A DNA stretch of 64,000 bases from Neurospora tetraspora. Lineage: Eukaryota > Ascomycota > Sordariomycetes > Sordariales > Sordariaceae. The first letter of the stretch is position 1. Each line of letters starts with the position of its first letter. This document shows positions 33,985-44,475 of the stretch, one piece after another. The position numbers and the translations under genes are program-made. The DNA is taken from the NCBI RefSeq assembly GCF_033439725.1, contig NW_026944390.1, forward strand, positions 248,001-312,000, written 5' to 3'. The notes below the pieces were generated by a model. It worked only from the letters and a program-made list of their open reading frames with translations, ran no database searches and had not been told where the DNA came from.

Positions 33985-36152
33985 ATGCCTTCAACTCCGC
34001 GGAGATCTCCCCGCAAACTGGCCAGTTCTCAAGGAACTGTCATCGTCGGGATTGACTTCGGAACAACCTTTTCCGGTGTTGCTTTCACCTGGTCCAACCA
34101 AGTTGATAAAATCGAGACCATAACCAGCTGGGACGCGGATTCAAGTGACAACACAGACGAGTGCAAGACACCGACCGCTATGTCCTACGATCCCGGAAAT
34201 GAGGTGACCTGGGGCTATGGTATTGAGCCGGAGAAGGAACAGCTTAAATGGGTTAAGCTTCTGCTCCTCAACGACGAGGATATCCCTGAAGAAGTCAGAA
34301 CTTCAGACAAGATCAAGAAGGCTCGTGAGTACCTCCAAAAGCACAACAAGACAGCAGAAGAAGCGGTCACGACGTTTTTGCGCCACCTTTGGGAGCACTC
34401 GATCGATTGTATCACCAAATCAATTAGCAGAGTCATGGTCAACTATGCCCAGTTTCATATCGTAATCACGCTCCCGGCCATTTGGCCGAGCTACGCACGC
34501 GAGAAAATGAAACTTGCGGCTGAGCAAGCTGGTATGCTGGACAAAAGGATGGGGGTCGAGACACAACTCACTTTCATCTCTGAGCCTGAGGCAGCTGCCA
34601 TAGCCACTCTCGCGGACATGGAAGGACGTTTTGACGTGAAGGTAGGTCAACTTCCCACTAAGAGTGCCCGTCAACAATCTTCCCGGTAGCTCCCAACTAG
34701 ATCGCGAAGAGACGACTTCAGGCAATGCTAATTCGAATATTTGAGCAGGATGAAGACACATTCGTCGTGGCCGATTGCGGCGGTGGAACCGTGGATCTGA
34801 TATCGTATAAATTGATTCAAGCCGAACCCATGATCGTCAAGGCGTGTGTTAAAGGAAGCGGTAGGCATCCCCAGTCCTTCATTGCGTATCACGCAAGCAT
34901 TCCCGGATACTGATACAGTGGCAGGTGGATTGTGCGGCGCTGTTTTCCTTGACGAAGCCTTCAAGGATGTCCTCAAGAGCAAGTTTGGTAAGAAATGGGA
35001 GAAGATGGAGGAGTCAAATCGGCGCGACATGATCCGCAATTCAATGGAGCCTGGCATCAAGCGGAACTTCAAGATGGGCTCCGACAAATCCTACAACATT
35101 CGCATCCCATTTGAATGCTTGTTGGCCAAAGAGCGACGCGTGACTGGAGCACAAGGCCTTCCCACTGTCACAATTGCCCCTGAAGACGTTAAGACAGCGT
35201 TTGATCCCGTCATTGAAAAGATCAACAATCTCATTGATGGTCAAATTAACGCCGTCAAAGAGAAGGAGAGGGTCAGCCCAAAGGTAAGACGAAGACAAGC
35301 AAGTTCTCAATTGCCATTCTTCTCTTTACTGACTGATAGGATAATACAGTACGTCATCTTGGTCGGTGGCTTCGGTCGTTGCAATTATCTATACGACAGA
35401 GTGGACGAGAGATTCGGCATGGAGGTTGAGGTCCTGCAGGCAAAGGGAGCAAAACCGTAAGAGTTCTTCTCCTTATGATCACTTAGCACAGGAACGCTGA
35501 CTGGATTTCCACTCAAAGCTGGACAGCTATCTGCCGCGGAGCCGTCATCCATGCCGCGACCCAATCTGGAATTGGGAAGCTTTCTGTTCAAGTCAAGACC
35601 AGAGTTGCACGGGCGAGCTATGGCATCTGTTGGAACGAGCCTTGGGACTCCCGGCGCCACGACCCTGAGGACAAGTATTGGTGCGACATCGAGCAGAAAT
35701 ACTACGCACGGAACCAAATGGCATGGCTTCTCGAAGAGGTAGGTACCATTCAGAAAAATGATCTACAATCACTGTAGTGACAAAAAGCTTACCAAGGACA
35801 GGGCGATGATATTTCGGCCCAAGAGCCCACGAGCCGTTCGATCAAGCAAAACTTTGATCGCAATGGCCCCATGAGGACGCCCGAGGACGAGGAGATTTTC
35901 CAAACGAACATCTTCCCCCCTCCGACCAGATGGGATCCCGAGGTCATCAAAGAGCTATGCTCTATCAAATGGGAGACAGTCATCGACCCTTACACATTGC
36001 CGAAGTTCACCAACAGAATCGGAAGAGTCTACGGTGAACTTCTCTACCGTTGCGAAATGACCTGCTCAGGAGAGTCAGTCGGCTTTGCGATCTATCGTGA
36101 TGGGAAGAAGGAAGGCTCCAAGAGCGTGAAGGTCGACTACAACACTCGTTGA
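33985..36152 (+). CDS. Hsp70-like ATPase (actin-like ATPase domain)
   Basis: Six exons (33985-34641, 34749-34860, 34925-35283, 35350-35456, 35519-35738, 35802-36152) with introns of 62-107 nt encode 601 residues. The actin/Hsp70 ATPase motifs are complete: VGIDFGTTFSGVAF (21-34), ISEPEAAAIA near the end of exon 1, VADCGGGTVDL in exon 2, and ILVGGFGRCNYL at the start of exon 4. The rest does not look like a canonical Hsp70 substrate-binding domain, and there is no EEVD tail or signal peptide. Such truncated or divergent Hsp70-like proteins are expanded in filamentous fungi and mostly uncharacterised; cytosolic location is presumed. The start is MPSTPRRSPRKL, a basic N-terminus. It is divergent from family member 3. 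All introns were placed by restoring conserved motifs. Confidence 0.88.
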
Positions 36153-36441
36153 TGATCTCTCCGCCATCGTTTGCTCTACGATATTGCTTCAAATGTTGCT
36201 TCAATTTTTCCGAACATCATGGAATATCACATTCCATCATCTACCGCACGTTGTGTGCCCAACTTGGCACCACAATGAGCCTATCTTCCGGGTTATGAGC
36301 ACTTGAATCTCATAAAGCCCAATGTATACTAGAGCATTGAGCCAAACTGGCATCCAAGCAGATAGAAAACAGAATGGAATCTTCGAATGACCAACCCCAG
36401 TGATTTGTGAAATTCCAAACATCCAAAACTTTTTACGATAC

Positions 36442-37890
36442 TCACGCCCCAACAGCCGGCAAAACCCAAGTCACCACCGAGTTCCTATAAACCAACCCGC
36501 TCCAAACCTCCCCGCTCTTCGCCTCAACCGTCACATAAACCTCGTTCCCAAACTTATTCTCAATCACCACCGCCCTGCTCCCATCATCCGCATTCGTCGC
36601 CGCCACGCTCTCCAGCCCGCTCCCATCCCCATATGTCCAACTACCCGTTCCACTCATCACCACGGCGCCCTTCCTCATGAACTTCGAAAACTGCGCCATC
36701 ATATAATAATCCCCTCTCAAATTATACGTCCCCGCCGCCGTATCCACCGTCACCAGCCCCGTGCACTTATCACACGCATCGCTTCCCGTCAAGTGCGGCC
36801 CATCGTTGGTATCCGTCCCCAGGACCCACGCCGTCACCCCGCTCGCCCAGTTCTGCAGCGGTCCCATCGTGAAGCTCGCAGCCCAGTGCCACGGCGTCGG
36901 CTGCCTTGCCGACGTCCAGCACTCGGTCATGTACTGCTCCACGCCCGGATGGGCGTTGTGGAAAGTGGTCAAAACGGACCAGTCCAGCGAGCTGGCGTAG
37001 CAGTGCCATGCCACCGCCGGCACATACCCCCCGGCCCGAGAGAGGACGGTGGACGGGTACGAGGGTTGGTCGGTGTTATGGTCGTATGCCCAGATTTTGG
37101 TATCCAGGCCTGCGCTCTGCAGTGCTGGGCCGATGTTATTCTGGATGAGATCCCCGGCTTCGTCGGCGTAGATGTACATGGTGGGCATCTGCGCGCGGGA
37201 GTTCAAAGGTTCGTTTTGGATGGTGATGGCGTCGATTTTGGCACCCTTGGCTTGGTACGCTTGGAGGTATTTGACGAAGTACTGGGCAAACTGGGAGACG
37301 TAGGCGTGGTCGAGGTTGTTGTTTACTGTGGTGCCTTGGATCACGCGGTTGAGCTTCATCCAGCCTGGTGGACTCCAGGGGGAGCCGAGGATGGTGAGAG
37401 AGGGCTGGAGACGTCTCATCTCGGCGAGGAGCGAGGCCATGGCGGAGCCGCGGTCGCCGAGGTTGAAGTTGGAAAGGGAGAGGTCGTTTTGGCCGTTGGT
37501 GGTGGAGTCGTCGTAGGAGTAGACTGGGTCGGCGGAGAGGTCGGAGGAGGCGATGGTGTGTCGCATCATGGCGAAGTTGGCGCCGGCGGAGGTCATCAGG
37601 GTGTTGAGGAGGGCAGTGCGTTGGGCGGAGGGGAGGGCGTTGAAGACGGACACGGTGGAGTCGGTGACGGCGGCGCCGAAGCCTTTGATGGTTTGCTTCC
37701 GGCCGGAGGGGGTGTCGTCTATGGTGAGCTTCCATGTTGAGTTGGACCCCGGGGTGCCAGTGCCCCGGACCGGAGCGCTGTAGGAGGAGAGTTTGTATTT
37801 GCCATCTGCTGATGAGGCATAGGCTTGGGGTTGGATCGCCGCAGCGACTAGTCCTGGGGTAACGAGGAGGGCAACTGCTGGGAAATGCAT
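36442..37890 (-). CDS. Secreted GH30 glycosidase, probable endo-beta-1,6-glucanase
   Basis: An intronless protein of 482 residues. MHFPAVALLVTPGLVAAA is a plausible signal peptide. An in-frame extension of 13 codons begins only at GTG and is rejected. Family GH30 markers: IKGFGAAVTDS (68-78), SPWSPPGWMK (170-179), TIQNEPLN with the predicted acid/base Glu227, and YMTECWTS with the predicted nucleophile Glu323. The overall pattern is closest to the fungal beta-1,6-glucanases of subfamily 3 (as Neurospora Neg1), which cut beta-1,6-glucan of fungal walls. Roles could be wall turnover or attack on other fungi. It is convergent with the Hsp70-like gene (289 bp apart) and divergent from the gene at 39536. 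Confidence 0.9.
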   Translation of the reverse strand: MHFPAVALLVTPGLVAAAIQPQAYASSADGKYKLSSYSAPVRGTGTPGSNSTWKLTIDDTPSGRKQTIKGFGAAVTDSTVSVFNALPSAQRTALLNTLMTSAGANFAMMRHTIASSDLSADPVYSYDDSTTNGQNDLSLSNFNLGDRGSAMASLLAEMRRLQPSLTILGSPWSPPGWMKLNRVIQGTTVNNNLDHAYVSQFAQYFVKYLQAYQAKGAKIDAITIQNEPLNSRAQMPTMYIYADEAGDLIQNNIGPALQSAGLDTKIWAYDHNTDQPSYPSTVLSRAGGYVPAVAWHCYASSLDWSVLTTFHNAHPGVEQYMTECWTSARQPTPWHWAASFTMGPLQNWASGVTAWVLGTDTNDGPHLTGSDACDKCTGLVTVDTAAGTYNLRGDYYMMAQFSKFMRKGAVVMSGTGSWTYGDGSGLESVAATNADDGSRAVVIENKFGNEVYVTVEAKSGEVWSGLVYRNSVVTWVLPAVGA

Positions 37891-39535
37891 CTTGGGCAAT
37901 GAGTTGAAGCGATGAAGAGAGCTTGTCACTCAATGCTGTCAGTGAAAGCCAAGAAGGCGAAACTTGCCCCTTTTGTATGTTTACTTTCAACCCCGGATTG
38001 ACGTAACATCCGGACATAAGTAATGGTCGGCCACATCGACTACCCCCTTAAATGCGTTCTTCATCAAGGCTAATTGGTGGAAGCATTCGTAGGTAGATGA
38101 TTACTACGAACCAAAGCCAAATATTGAATGTTCAATCATACACTATATGTGTTGTATCGGGGATGTGACGGTAGTGGCGGGGGCTAAGTTGCGAGGAAGG
38201 ATCCACGATTAATGACACCTGCCGTGTTTAAGAGGAAATGTCGTTGCCTAGAAAACTTTCGAAGATCATTGGTTCGAGTAAGGACTCGTGCATCTTTGCA
38301 TAATCAAATCTGAGACCTTCCCGCTCGCTTTAGTCCAGCTAGTCCAGATCCATACAGAGCGCCGTGTTACCATGCGGGGGAAATGTTCTGATGTCACGTT
38401 TCGGAAGACAGTTTGAAGGGAATAGTACTCTGCAACGCACTAGACCTGCGCAGAATTGACTAGTGTAATGAGATATTGATAACAGGAAATGAATTCATGC
38501 GCGGGTTCTCGCCGAGAGTGTTGAGTTGGAGGAAGAATGTGCAAGACACAACCAACTGCACGGATCAGCGAACCTTATTCTGTTGCCTTTGAGAACCTTG
38601 TGAGATACTCAATGCCAAATATTTGCCTAGACCGACAGAAACCATGATTGGGGAATGGGATCTCACTCGGGTTCCTGATGTTAATGCCAGTGGGCATTGT
38701 GAGTGTCAGGTGTGAGGTGTGAGTGAGCCCGCACCGGTAGTACCATCAGCCTCATGGCTGTATCGCGGTACTTGATCATGCGAGGGTATCTTGGGAATAA
38801 GGGGGATTTTCCGGTACCCAATTGTTTGCCAACCAGACCGCCGGCAATGAGTTGCTCCACAAACGGTACTGGTCCCGTGCCCCCTTCATGGTTGTAGCTG
38901 CCATCAGGAAAGACAAAGGAAGAACCACCCAGCAGCCAACCACCACCAGATTCGGTATATAGCTCAGAATGGCGATCTCCGTACTACTCAGATGGCCGAT
39001 TTGGGACGAGCTGGACATATCGTTCGCTATGAGAAGGACATGCGACATAGTCCATTCACAGTGGCCCATGAGCGAGAAAACAAAAAGACAATGCGTCCGG
39101 CAAACTTATACCGGCGGTACATCTTTCTGGGAGCTCAAAGGCGACACTGGCCAGGGGGGATGCATAAAGAAGGGCACCGGAAGAGAAAGCCAACGCCATC
39201 GTAGAACATCCGCAAACGGCCATCAAGGGAGGCATTGTTTGTTGGGCGATGCAAATGTAAATAAACCCCATAGAAGTGCAACACCGCAAAGTGAAATGGT
39301 GTTCCAAGGGAACTTTTCCAGCTTCGTCAGTTCCAACTTCCTCCAAGGTAGAAAGACAGAAGCTCAAGCTCCATCATTTTATACTACCACCACTTCGGCT
39401 AGAAAGAGCATTTTGAAACCTTCTTGAAAGCCCCAAGAACCATCAATCACATTCGCGATCCCCTGTCACAACACTACTCGTTACAATCCATTGAACTTCT
39501 TTACTTTTGAATCGACAGTCAAAAACACCGCGAAA
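37891..39535. promoter_or_regulatory. Divergent intergenic region
   Basis: 1.65 kb separate the GH30 gene and family member 4. Open frames near 38.78-39.43 kb overlap on both strands without recognisable content. GTGAGTGTCAGGTGTGAGGTGTGAGTGAG (about 38700-38728) is a short GTGAG-rich cluster. No gene supported. Confidence 0.45.
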
Positions 39536-42180
39536 ATGCCACGAGCAGCAGGAGCAGCGCGACAAAAAGCCCTCGCCGACAAGAAAGCCGCAAAAGAAGC
39601 CGAAGCAGCAGCCAAAGCCGAAGCGAAAGCGCAAAAGAAGGCAGAAGCACAAGCTAAAAAGGCAGCGAAAGAGGCCGAGGAGGATGCGGACGACGAAGAG
39701 GACGATGAAGAGGACGACCAACCACCTGTGACCCCCAAGGGCAAGGGAAAGGGCAAGGGCAAAAAGGGTTCGCCTAAGGGGAAGACGCCCAAGGGAAAGA
39801 AGGCAGCTGTGCCCAAGAAGGGAAAGGCTGCTGATAAGAAGGGAAATGCTGCTGCTAAGAAGGGAAATGCTGCTGCGGATGACGAAGAGGATGACGAAGA
39901 CGAAGAGGGTGACGACAATGATGAGCAACCGCCTGTTACACCCAAGGGGAAGGGCAAAAAGGGTTCGCCTAAGGGGAAGGGGAGGGCTGCTGCTCCTGAG
40001 AAAGCTGCTCCTGAGAAAGCTCCTCCTAAGGCAGCAGCGAAGAAAAAGGCGGCTGCCACAAAAAAGAACGCTGCTCCCAAGACTGCAAAACCGGTAACCA
40101 ACGAGAGAGCAGCGGCAAAGTCAGTAGCAGGCATAAAGAGAGCTGCGTCGGAGATGGAAGAAGATGAAGACGAAGACAACAACGCTGACGAGGATGAAGA
40201 CGACCCACAACCACCAGCAAAAAAGGCCAAAACGCAGCCTGCCAACGCTATAACCAAGACCGCAGCCAACCCCAACCCCCGAAAGCAGCTTGCCGGACAA
40301 GATACATTTCTCATTCCGCGAAAATCAGTACCTTTGGCGAGAGGGCCGAGAAGGCCAACAACGTCATCAGAGGTGGCGCGGGCGGAAGAAGCAGCGGCAG
40401 GGGCAAGCGCAGATAGAAATCCAAGTAGTCAGGCGGCATATGATGAGGCAGGCAGATTGGCTAGAGAGTGGAACGAGAAGCAGAAGAAGAAGGAGAATGA
40501 GAAGAATAAGAGGTGGAAGCTGCCGCCTGTTAGGGTTGCGGTGAGGAATGGGACGGGGAGGGTACAGGAGAGGGAGGTGGAGTTTGATGATGATGAGCGG
40601 CGTCCGGGTCAGGGTCGGGGTCGCGGGCGGGGTGAAGATGAGGAGCGGGAGGTGGATGAGTATGAGGGGCCGGAGGGGGTTGAAGAGAGAGAGATATTTA
40701 ACAGATATCGCGCAGCCTCAGCAGCAGCAGTACCAGCACCAGCACCAGCAGCAGTACCAGCACCAGCACCAGCACCAGCACCAGCACCAGCACCACCACC
40801 AGCACCAGCAGCAGCCGCAGCAGCCGCAGAAGAAGGTGGTGGCGGTGACCCCGACGAAGACCCCTCAGATCCCTCAGATCCCTCAGACCCCTCAGACCCC
40901 TCAGAGGCCTCAGAATCCTCGGACTCATCATCCCCAAGCATAACCTCCGAGCGCCTATACCGCCACCTCCCCGAGATCCAAGACGAGCGACTCAGATCCC
41001 GCCTCGCCCAACTTCGGGAGTCCTGCCGCATCAGGCTCCAACGTACCGCAGCCGACGGGTTAGAATACACCCAGGGCATCTTCACGCGGGCATCGGGGCG
41101 TGACTACGGCGACCCCGTCACCACGGAGGATCTCGCGCGGGACTTTGCCCATCTCAAGTTTCTGGTTCAGAAACTCGTCGGCAAGATTCCCGCGGATCGT
41201 ATGGATGAGCTGGAGGTGATGGTACCCAGCGTCAGGGAGGAGTTCAGGGAAATGACGCGGCATGTGAACGCGTATTGGCGACCGGATCGTGAGACGTTGG
41301 GGAGGTGGTTGCTGGAGGCGTTGGTGTGGAGGAGGCTGCATAAGCTGATGTTTGATCGGACACGGTCGGAGTATTTCGCTTTTGGACATGGGAAGGAGAT
41401 GTTGATGGAGTTTTGGGTTACTACTTGTAAGTTTTGTTCTTCATTTTGGGTGAGATTGTTCAGTGTCGGAACCGTCTGCTAACCTGTGACTTGACGCGAT
41501 TAGTGACAGCATGTGTAGAGGAAGACTTTCCAGAAGCCGTATCAGGACTGTGCGAACTCCGGGCTCGTTTGGCGACGTTCTTGAAAGAAGTGTACGAGGA
41601 AGAAAGCCCGTCTCGGGTGGCGCGTGCTTTCGAAGAGGTCTTTTGCCATGGTATCCTCGATTTCTTGAGGGAAAAGGATCAAAATGACAACCAGCGTACA
41701 GGCAGATATTTCCACGAAGAGAGGGCAGAGCGGGAGAGGGAAATGCAGGAGCTGGCCGTGCAGATCATCGGCCACGCCAGCGACCTCAACTCGAGGATGT
41801 TGCGATCATCGGGGAATTGGGCGCTCATATACACGGATCCTCGGCATGAGGAGGATACGTATGGGTACTCCTTCTTGCCCGACAAGATGCACTTGAGAGA
41901 CCTTGAGGACGAGTATGCGGTAAGGGAGAATCCGACAGGAGATCTGGGGGCCCTTCAACAAGATGAGATGGGTAAAGAGGTTCTTCTTGCCATCACTCCG
42001 GGGCTGTGGGACTTCACTGAATGGGCGCATATGGACCCCCATTATGCGGTCCCGCATGTGAGGTCGGAGGTGTCGACGTTAAAACATATCAGAGCCATGG
42101 CGAAGACCGCGAAGAAGGCGAAACCGAAAGATAAAAGGGGGCTGCGGAGGGCAACGATGTTCAACCGGTCTAACAGTTAA
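39536..42180 (+). CDS. Unknown family, member 4: Lys/Ala-rich, diverged
   Basis: Exons 39536-41426 and 41504-42180 with a 77-nt intron (GTAAGT...GATTAG, branch GCTAACC) encode 855 residues. The first 260 residues are a Lys/Ala/Glu coiled or disordered region with repeated PKGKGK blocks and acidic clusters. Then come an Ala/Pro run (about 395-430) and a DPS repeat (about 442-456), all low complexity. The C-terminal third aligns with the other members: a helical domain ending at the intron, then LCELRARLATFLKEV (matching the WRARS region), YGYSFLPDKM and AITPGLWDF. The intron is phase 1 as in members 1-3. The frame continues upstream only to a TTG, so the ATG MPRAAGA is used. Function unknown; the basic N-terminus could bind nucleic acid. 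Confidence 0.78.
40720..40915 (+). repeat. Low-complexity coding repeats (CAGCAC and CCTCAGAYC units)
   Basis: About a dozen CCAGCA/CAGCAC hexamers (coding Pro-Ala) are followed by about five 9-bp CCTCAGAYC units (coding Asp-Pro-Ser). Both are candidates for length variation between strains. Confidence 0.9.
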
Positions 42181-42564
42181 ACAGGTTCCAATGTTGGGGG
42201 ACGTTACCTACCGTTATATAGACTTGTGCGAATTTGGGGTTATGTATTCTGCAAAACCTTACATGAGAGTGACGAGATTGATAGACGCAGAAGCGAGGCA
42301 ATGCGAAGTTCATCAGGTGCCAGGAACCCGAGGTCTGAGCAACAGAAGGCCCTGCGATATGCAGTGACCGTCATCCCAAGTGACGCACAGATGGTCGCCT
42401 AGGCGATAAAGCGCGAAGCCGTTTACCGCAAACGCGCTCTTGCTGGGGTTTGCTCTTTCTGTGTGCCAACTCCATAAACATCAAGGCCGATCTGGACATA
42501 TGAGATAATCATACTCCTTGTTCCAGCTTCAGTAATTGACCTGGAAGTTAATGTCAAAGTCAGT
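42181..42564. other. Intergenic region
   Basis: 384 bp between two plus-strand genes. No feature beyond ordinary flanks is seen. Confidence 0.4.
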
Positions 42565-43854
42565 ATGGCTCTCCCGTCAGTGGTAGCTCGACCTTTCTTG
42601 TGTCGACCTTCCAACCTCCAGAAGAGTTGGGACGGCTTCCGCTCTCTTCGCCCATATGGTTACCAATTCAACTCCAGCCAGCGGTCCTCACTCGGCCCTC
42701 TCCAACACGCCGGCATTTCTCAGAAACGTTGGCGAGCAACACGCAGTCCGGCACAATTCTCCCGATATACCACCCAGCTATTCACCTCCCACGCGCCCGA
42801 ACGAGTCGCGCGGTCAATCACCCAATGGCACCCACCCACCGACAAAGACATGTGGGAACAGCCCGTCTTGATCATGGGCGCAGGCCACATCGGCCGTCGG
42901 GTAGCTCTAGTATGGGCATCTGCGCTCCGTCCGGTGACGGTATACGACATCTCCAAAGACGCGCTCCGCTCCTCGATCGAGTACATCACCGACAACCTAG
43001 CCAAGTACTGCCTCAGCCACGGGACCCATCCCGGCCCCGTGCACTTCACCACCGACCTCCGAGAGGCCACCACAGCAGGCAAGCGCGTCGGTCTGGACGG
43101 TCTGAAGTTGGATTTCAGCGCGGCGCACGCTGAATCTGAATCCAAATCAAGGAAGAAGGGACCGTGGATGGTAATCGAATGTCTCCCCGAAAACCTCTCC
43201 CTCAAGATCCGCGCCCTGGCCGAGATCGAGCGCCTTCTCCCGGAGAACTGCATCATCGCCTCCAACAGCAGCAGCCTGATGACTTCGGAGATGGCGCCGC
43301 ACCTGCAACACCCCGGTCGCCTGCTCAACACGCACTACTACATCCCGCCGCGCAACGTCATGGTGGAGGTGATGTCTTCCTCGCACACGTACGAAGGGAT
43401 TTTCCCGTTCCTAACGCAGGAAATGAAGAACATGGGGTTGACGCCCATGGTGGTGCCTCCCGGCGTGCAGTCGCAAGGGTTCATGTTCAACCGCATCTGG
43501 GCGGCGTGCAAGCGCGAGACGCTGGCGGTGTTGCAGGAAGGGGTCGGGCAGCCGGCGGAGATTGATGCCCTGTTTCGGGACTTCTTTCATGCTGAGAAGG
43601 GGCCGTGTGAGCGCATGGATGAGGTTGGGTTAGATATTGTGGCTAATGCTGAGAGCCATTATATCCAGCAAAGGCCCCACATTGCCGAGTCTGGCGAGAA
43701 GCCGCTGGAGTGGCTGAAGAAGACGTATGTTGACCGTGGTGATTTGGGCGAGAAGAGTGGTGATGGCTTGTATACGTGGGAGGAGCGGGAGGCGCTTAAG
43801 GCGAAGCACAAACGGGAGAAGTTCCCTGAGGTGGAGGAGGCGCTTGGGGCTTGA
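42565..43854 (+). CDS. 3-hydroxyacyl-CoA dehydrogenase family protein
   Basis: An intronless protein of 429 residues. The NAD-binding loop is IMGAGHIGRRVALVWA (103-118), with VYDIS at the next strand. PWMVIECLPENLSLK and IIASNSSSL match the conserved NAD-domain region of 3-hydroxyacyl/3-hydroxybutyryl-CoA dehydrogenases. RLLNTHYYIPP contains the His of the catalytic pair in the position of the family LHFFNP motif, and the C-terminal helical domain follows. The first 90 residues are Arg/Ser/Gln-rich and low in acids, fitting a mitochondrial presequence (inference). The enzyme would oxidise a 3-hydroxyacyl-CoA or similar beta-hydroxy acid with NAD+. Fungal members of this branch are not well assigned to substrates. 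Confidence 0.85.
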   Translation: MALPSVVARPFLCRPSNLQKSWDGFRSLRPYGYQFNSSQRSSLGPLQHAGISQKRWRATRSPAQFSRYTTQLFTSHAPERVARSITQWHPPTDKDMWEQPVLIMGAGHIGRRVALVWASALRPVTVYDISKDALRSSIEYITDNLAKYCLSHGTHPGPVHFTTDLREATTAGKRVGLDGLKLDFSAAHAESESKSRKKGPWMVIECLPENLSLKIRALAEIERLLPENCIIASNSSSLMTSEMAPHLQHPGRLLNTHYYIPPRNVMVEVMSSSHTYEGIFPFLTQEMKNMGLTPMVVPPGVQSQGFMFNRIWAACKRETLAVLQEGVGQPAEIDALFRDFFHAEKGPCERMDEVGLDIVANAESHYIQQRPHIAESGEKPLEWLKKTYVDRGDLGEKSGDGLYTWEEREALKAKHKREKFPEVEEALGA

Positions 43855-44475
43855 TGGCAATCGTGTATGTGTTTATTGTGTTATTTACGCCAAATGAGGT
43901 TGAAATATTGTTGTGATTTGGTGTCGTCGGTTGTTGTTCGAAAGTGAGTTGGAAGTGGAAAAGATGCATTGAAATCAGTCACGTCTAGCGTGCACTAACA
44001 ACCATTCACCTAAATCAAACCTGACACTGTTAAGGTAGCGGTTTGTTAGCCACTGTGCGCCCCACTTTCTCCACTCTTTTCTGTCCCCCACCAAAGTCTT
44101 CGTTCTTAGGGTATTTAGCTGGAGGATTGGCATTCCTCCGGGTTTCCTTTTCTTCCACCAGACCAATCCAACTGTCAATTTTCTCCAATTGGTTCCATCC
44201 TTGATCTCACCACCCTGAAAGGCAAACGCTTCAATCCTCTCGTCTGCACAAAATTCACCTACCCTTCACATCACAGCAATACCAAGTCCTGTCGTGTCCA
44301 TCAGTCTACTGCCCAATTCAATTGATAACCTATCGAGAGGTGATGCGAAGTGGAAGTCTACCACAATCCAAGCCAAAACGCTCACCCGTTGTGCATGGAG
44401 AGACACGGATAAACATCGACGGCCACATCAACACCAGACATTTTGGACATGTATCGATATTCGATTAACACTCTG
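43855..44475. other. Convergent intergenic region
   Basis: 621 bp between the facing 3' ends of the dehydrogenase and SLATT genes. No gene is seen. Confidence 0.45.

Noticed and set aside
36400-37740. A 446-codon plus-strand frame
   Set aside because: It is antisense to the GH30 glycosidase, whose catalytic motifs are intact; GC-rich codon use produces the open frame.
38260-38295. GGTTCGAGTAAGGAC as a possible tRNA B box
   Set aside because: The conserved CC of the B box is missing and no A box lies upstream at a fitting distance.
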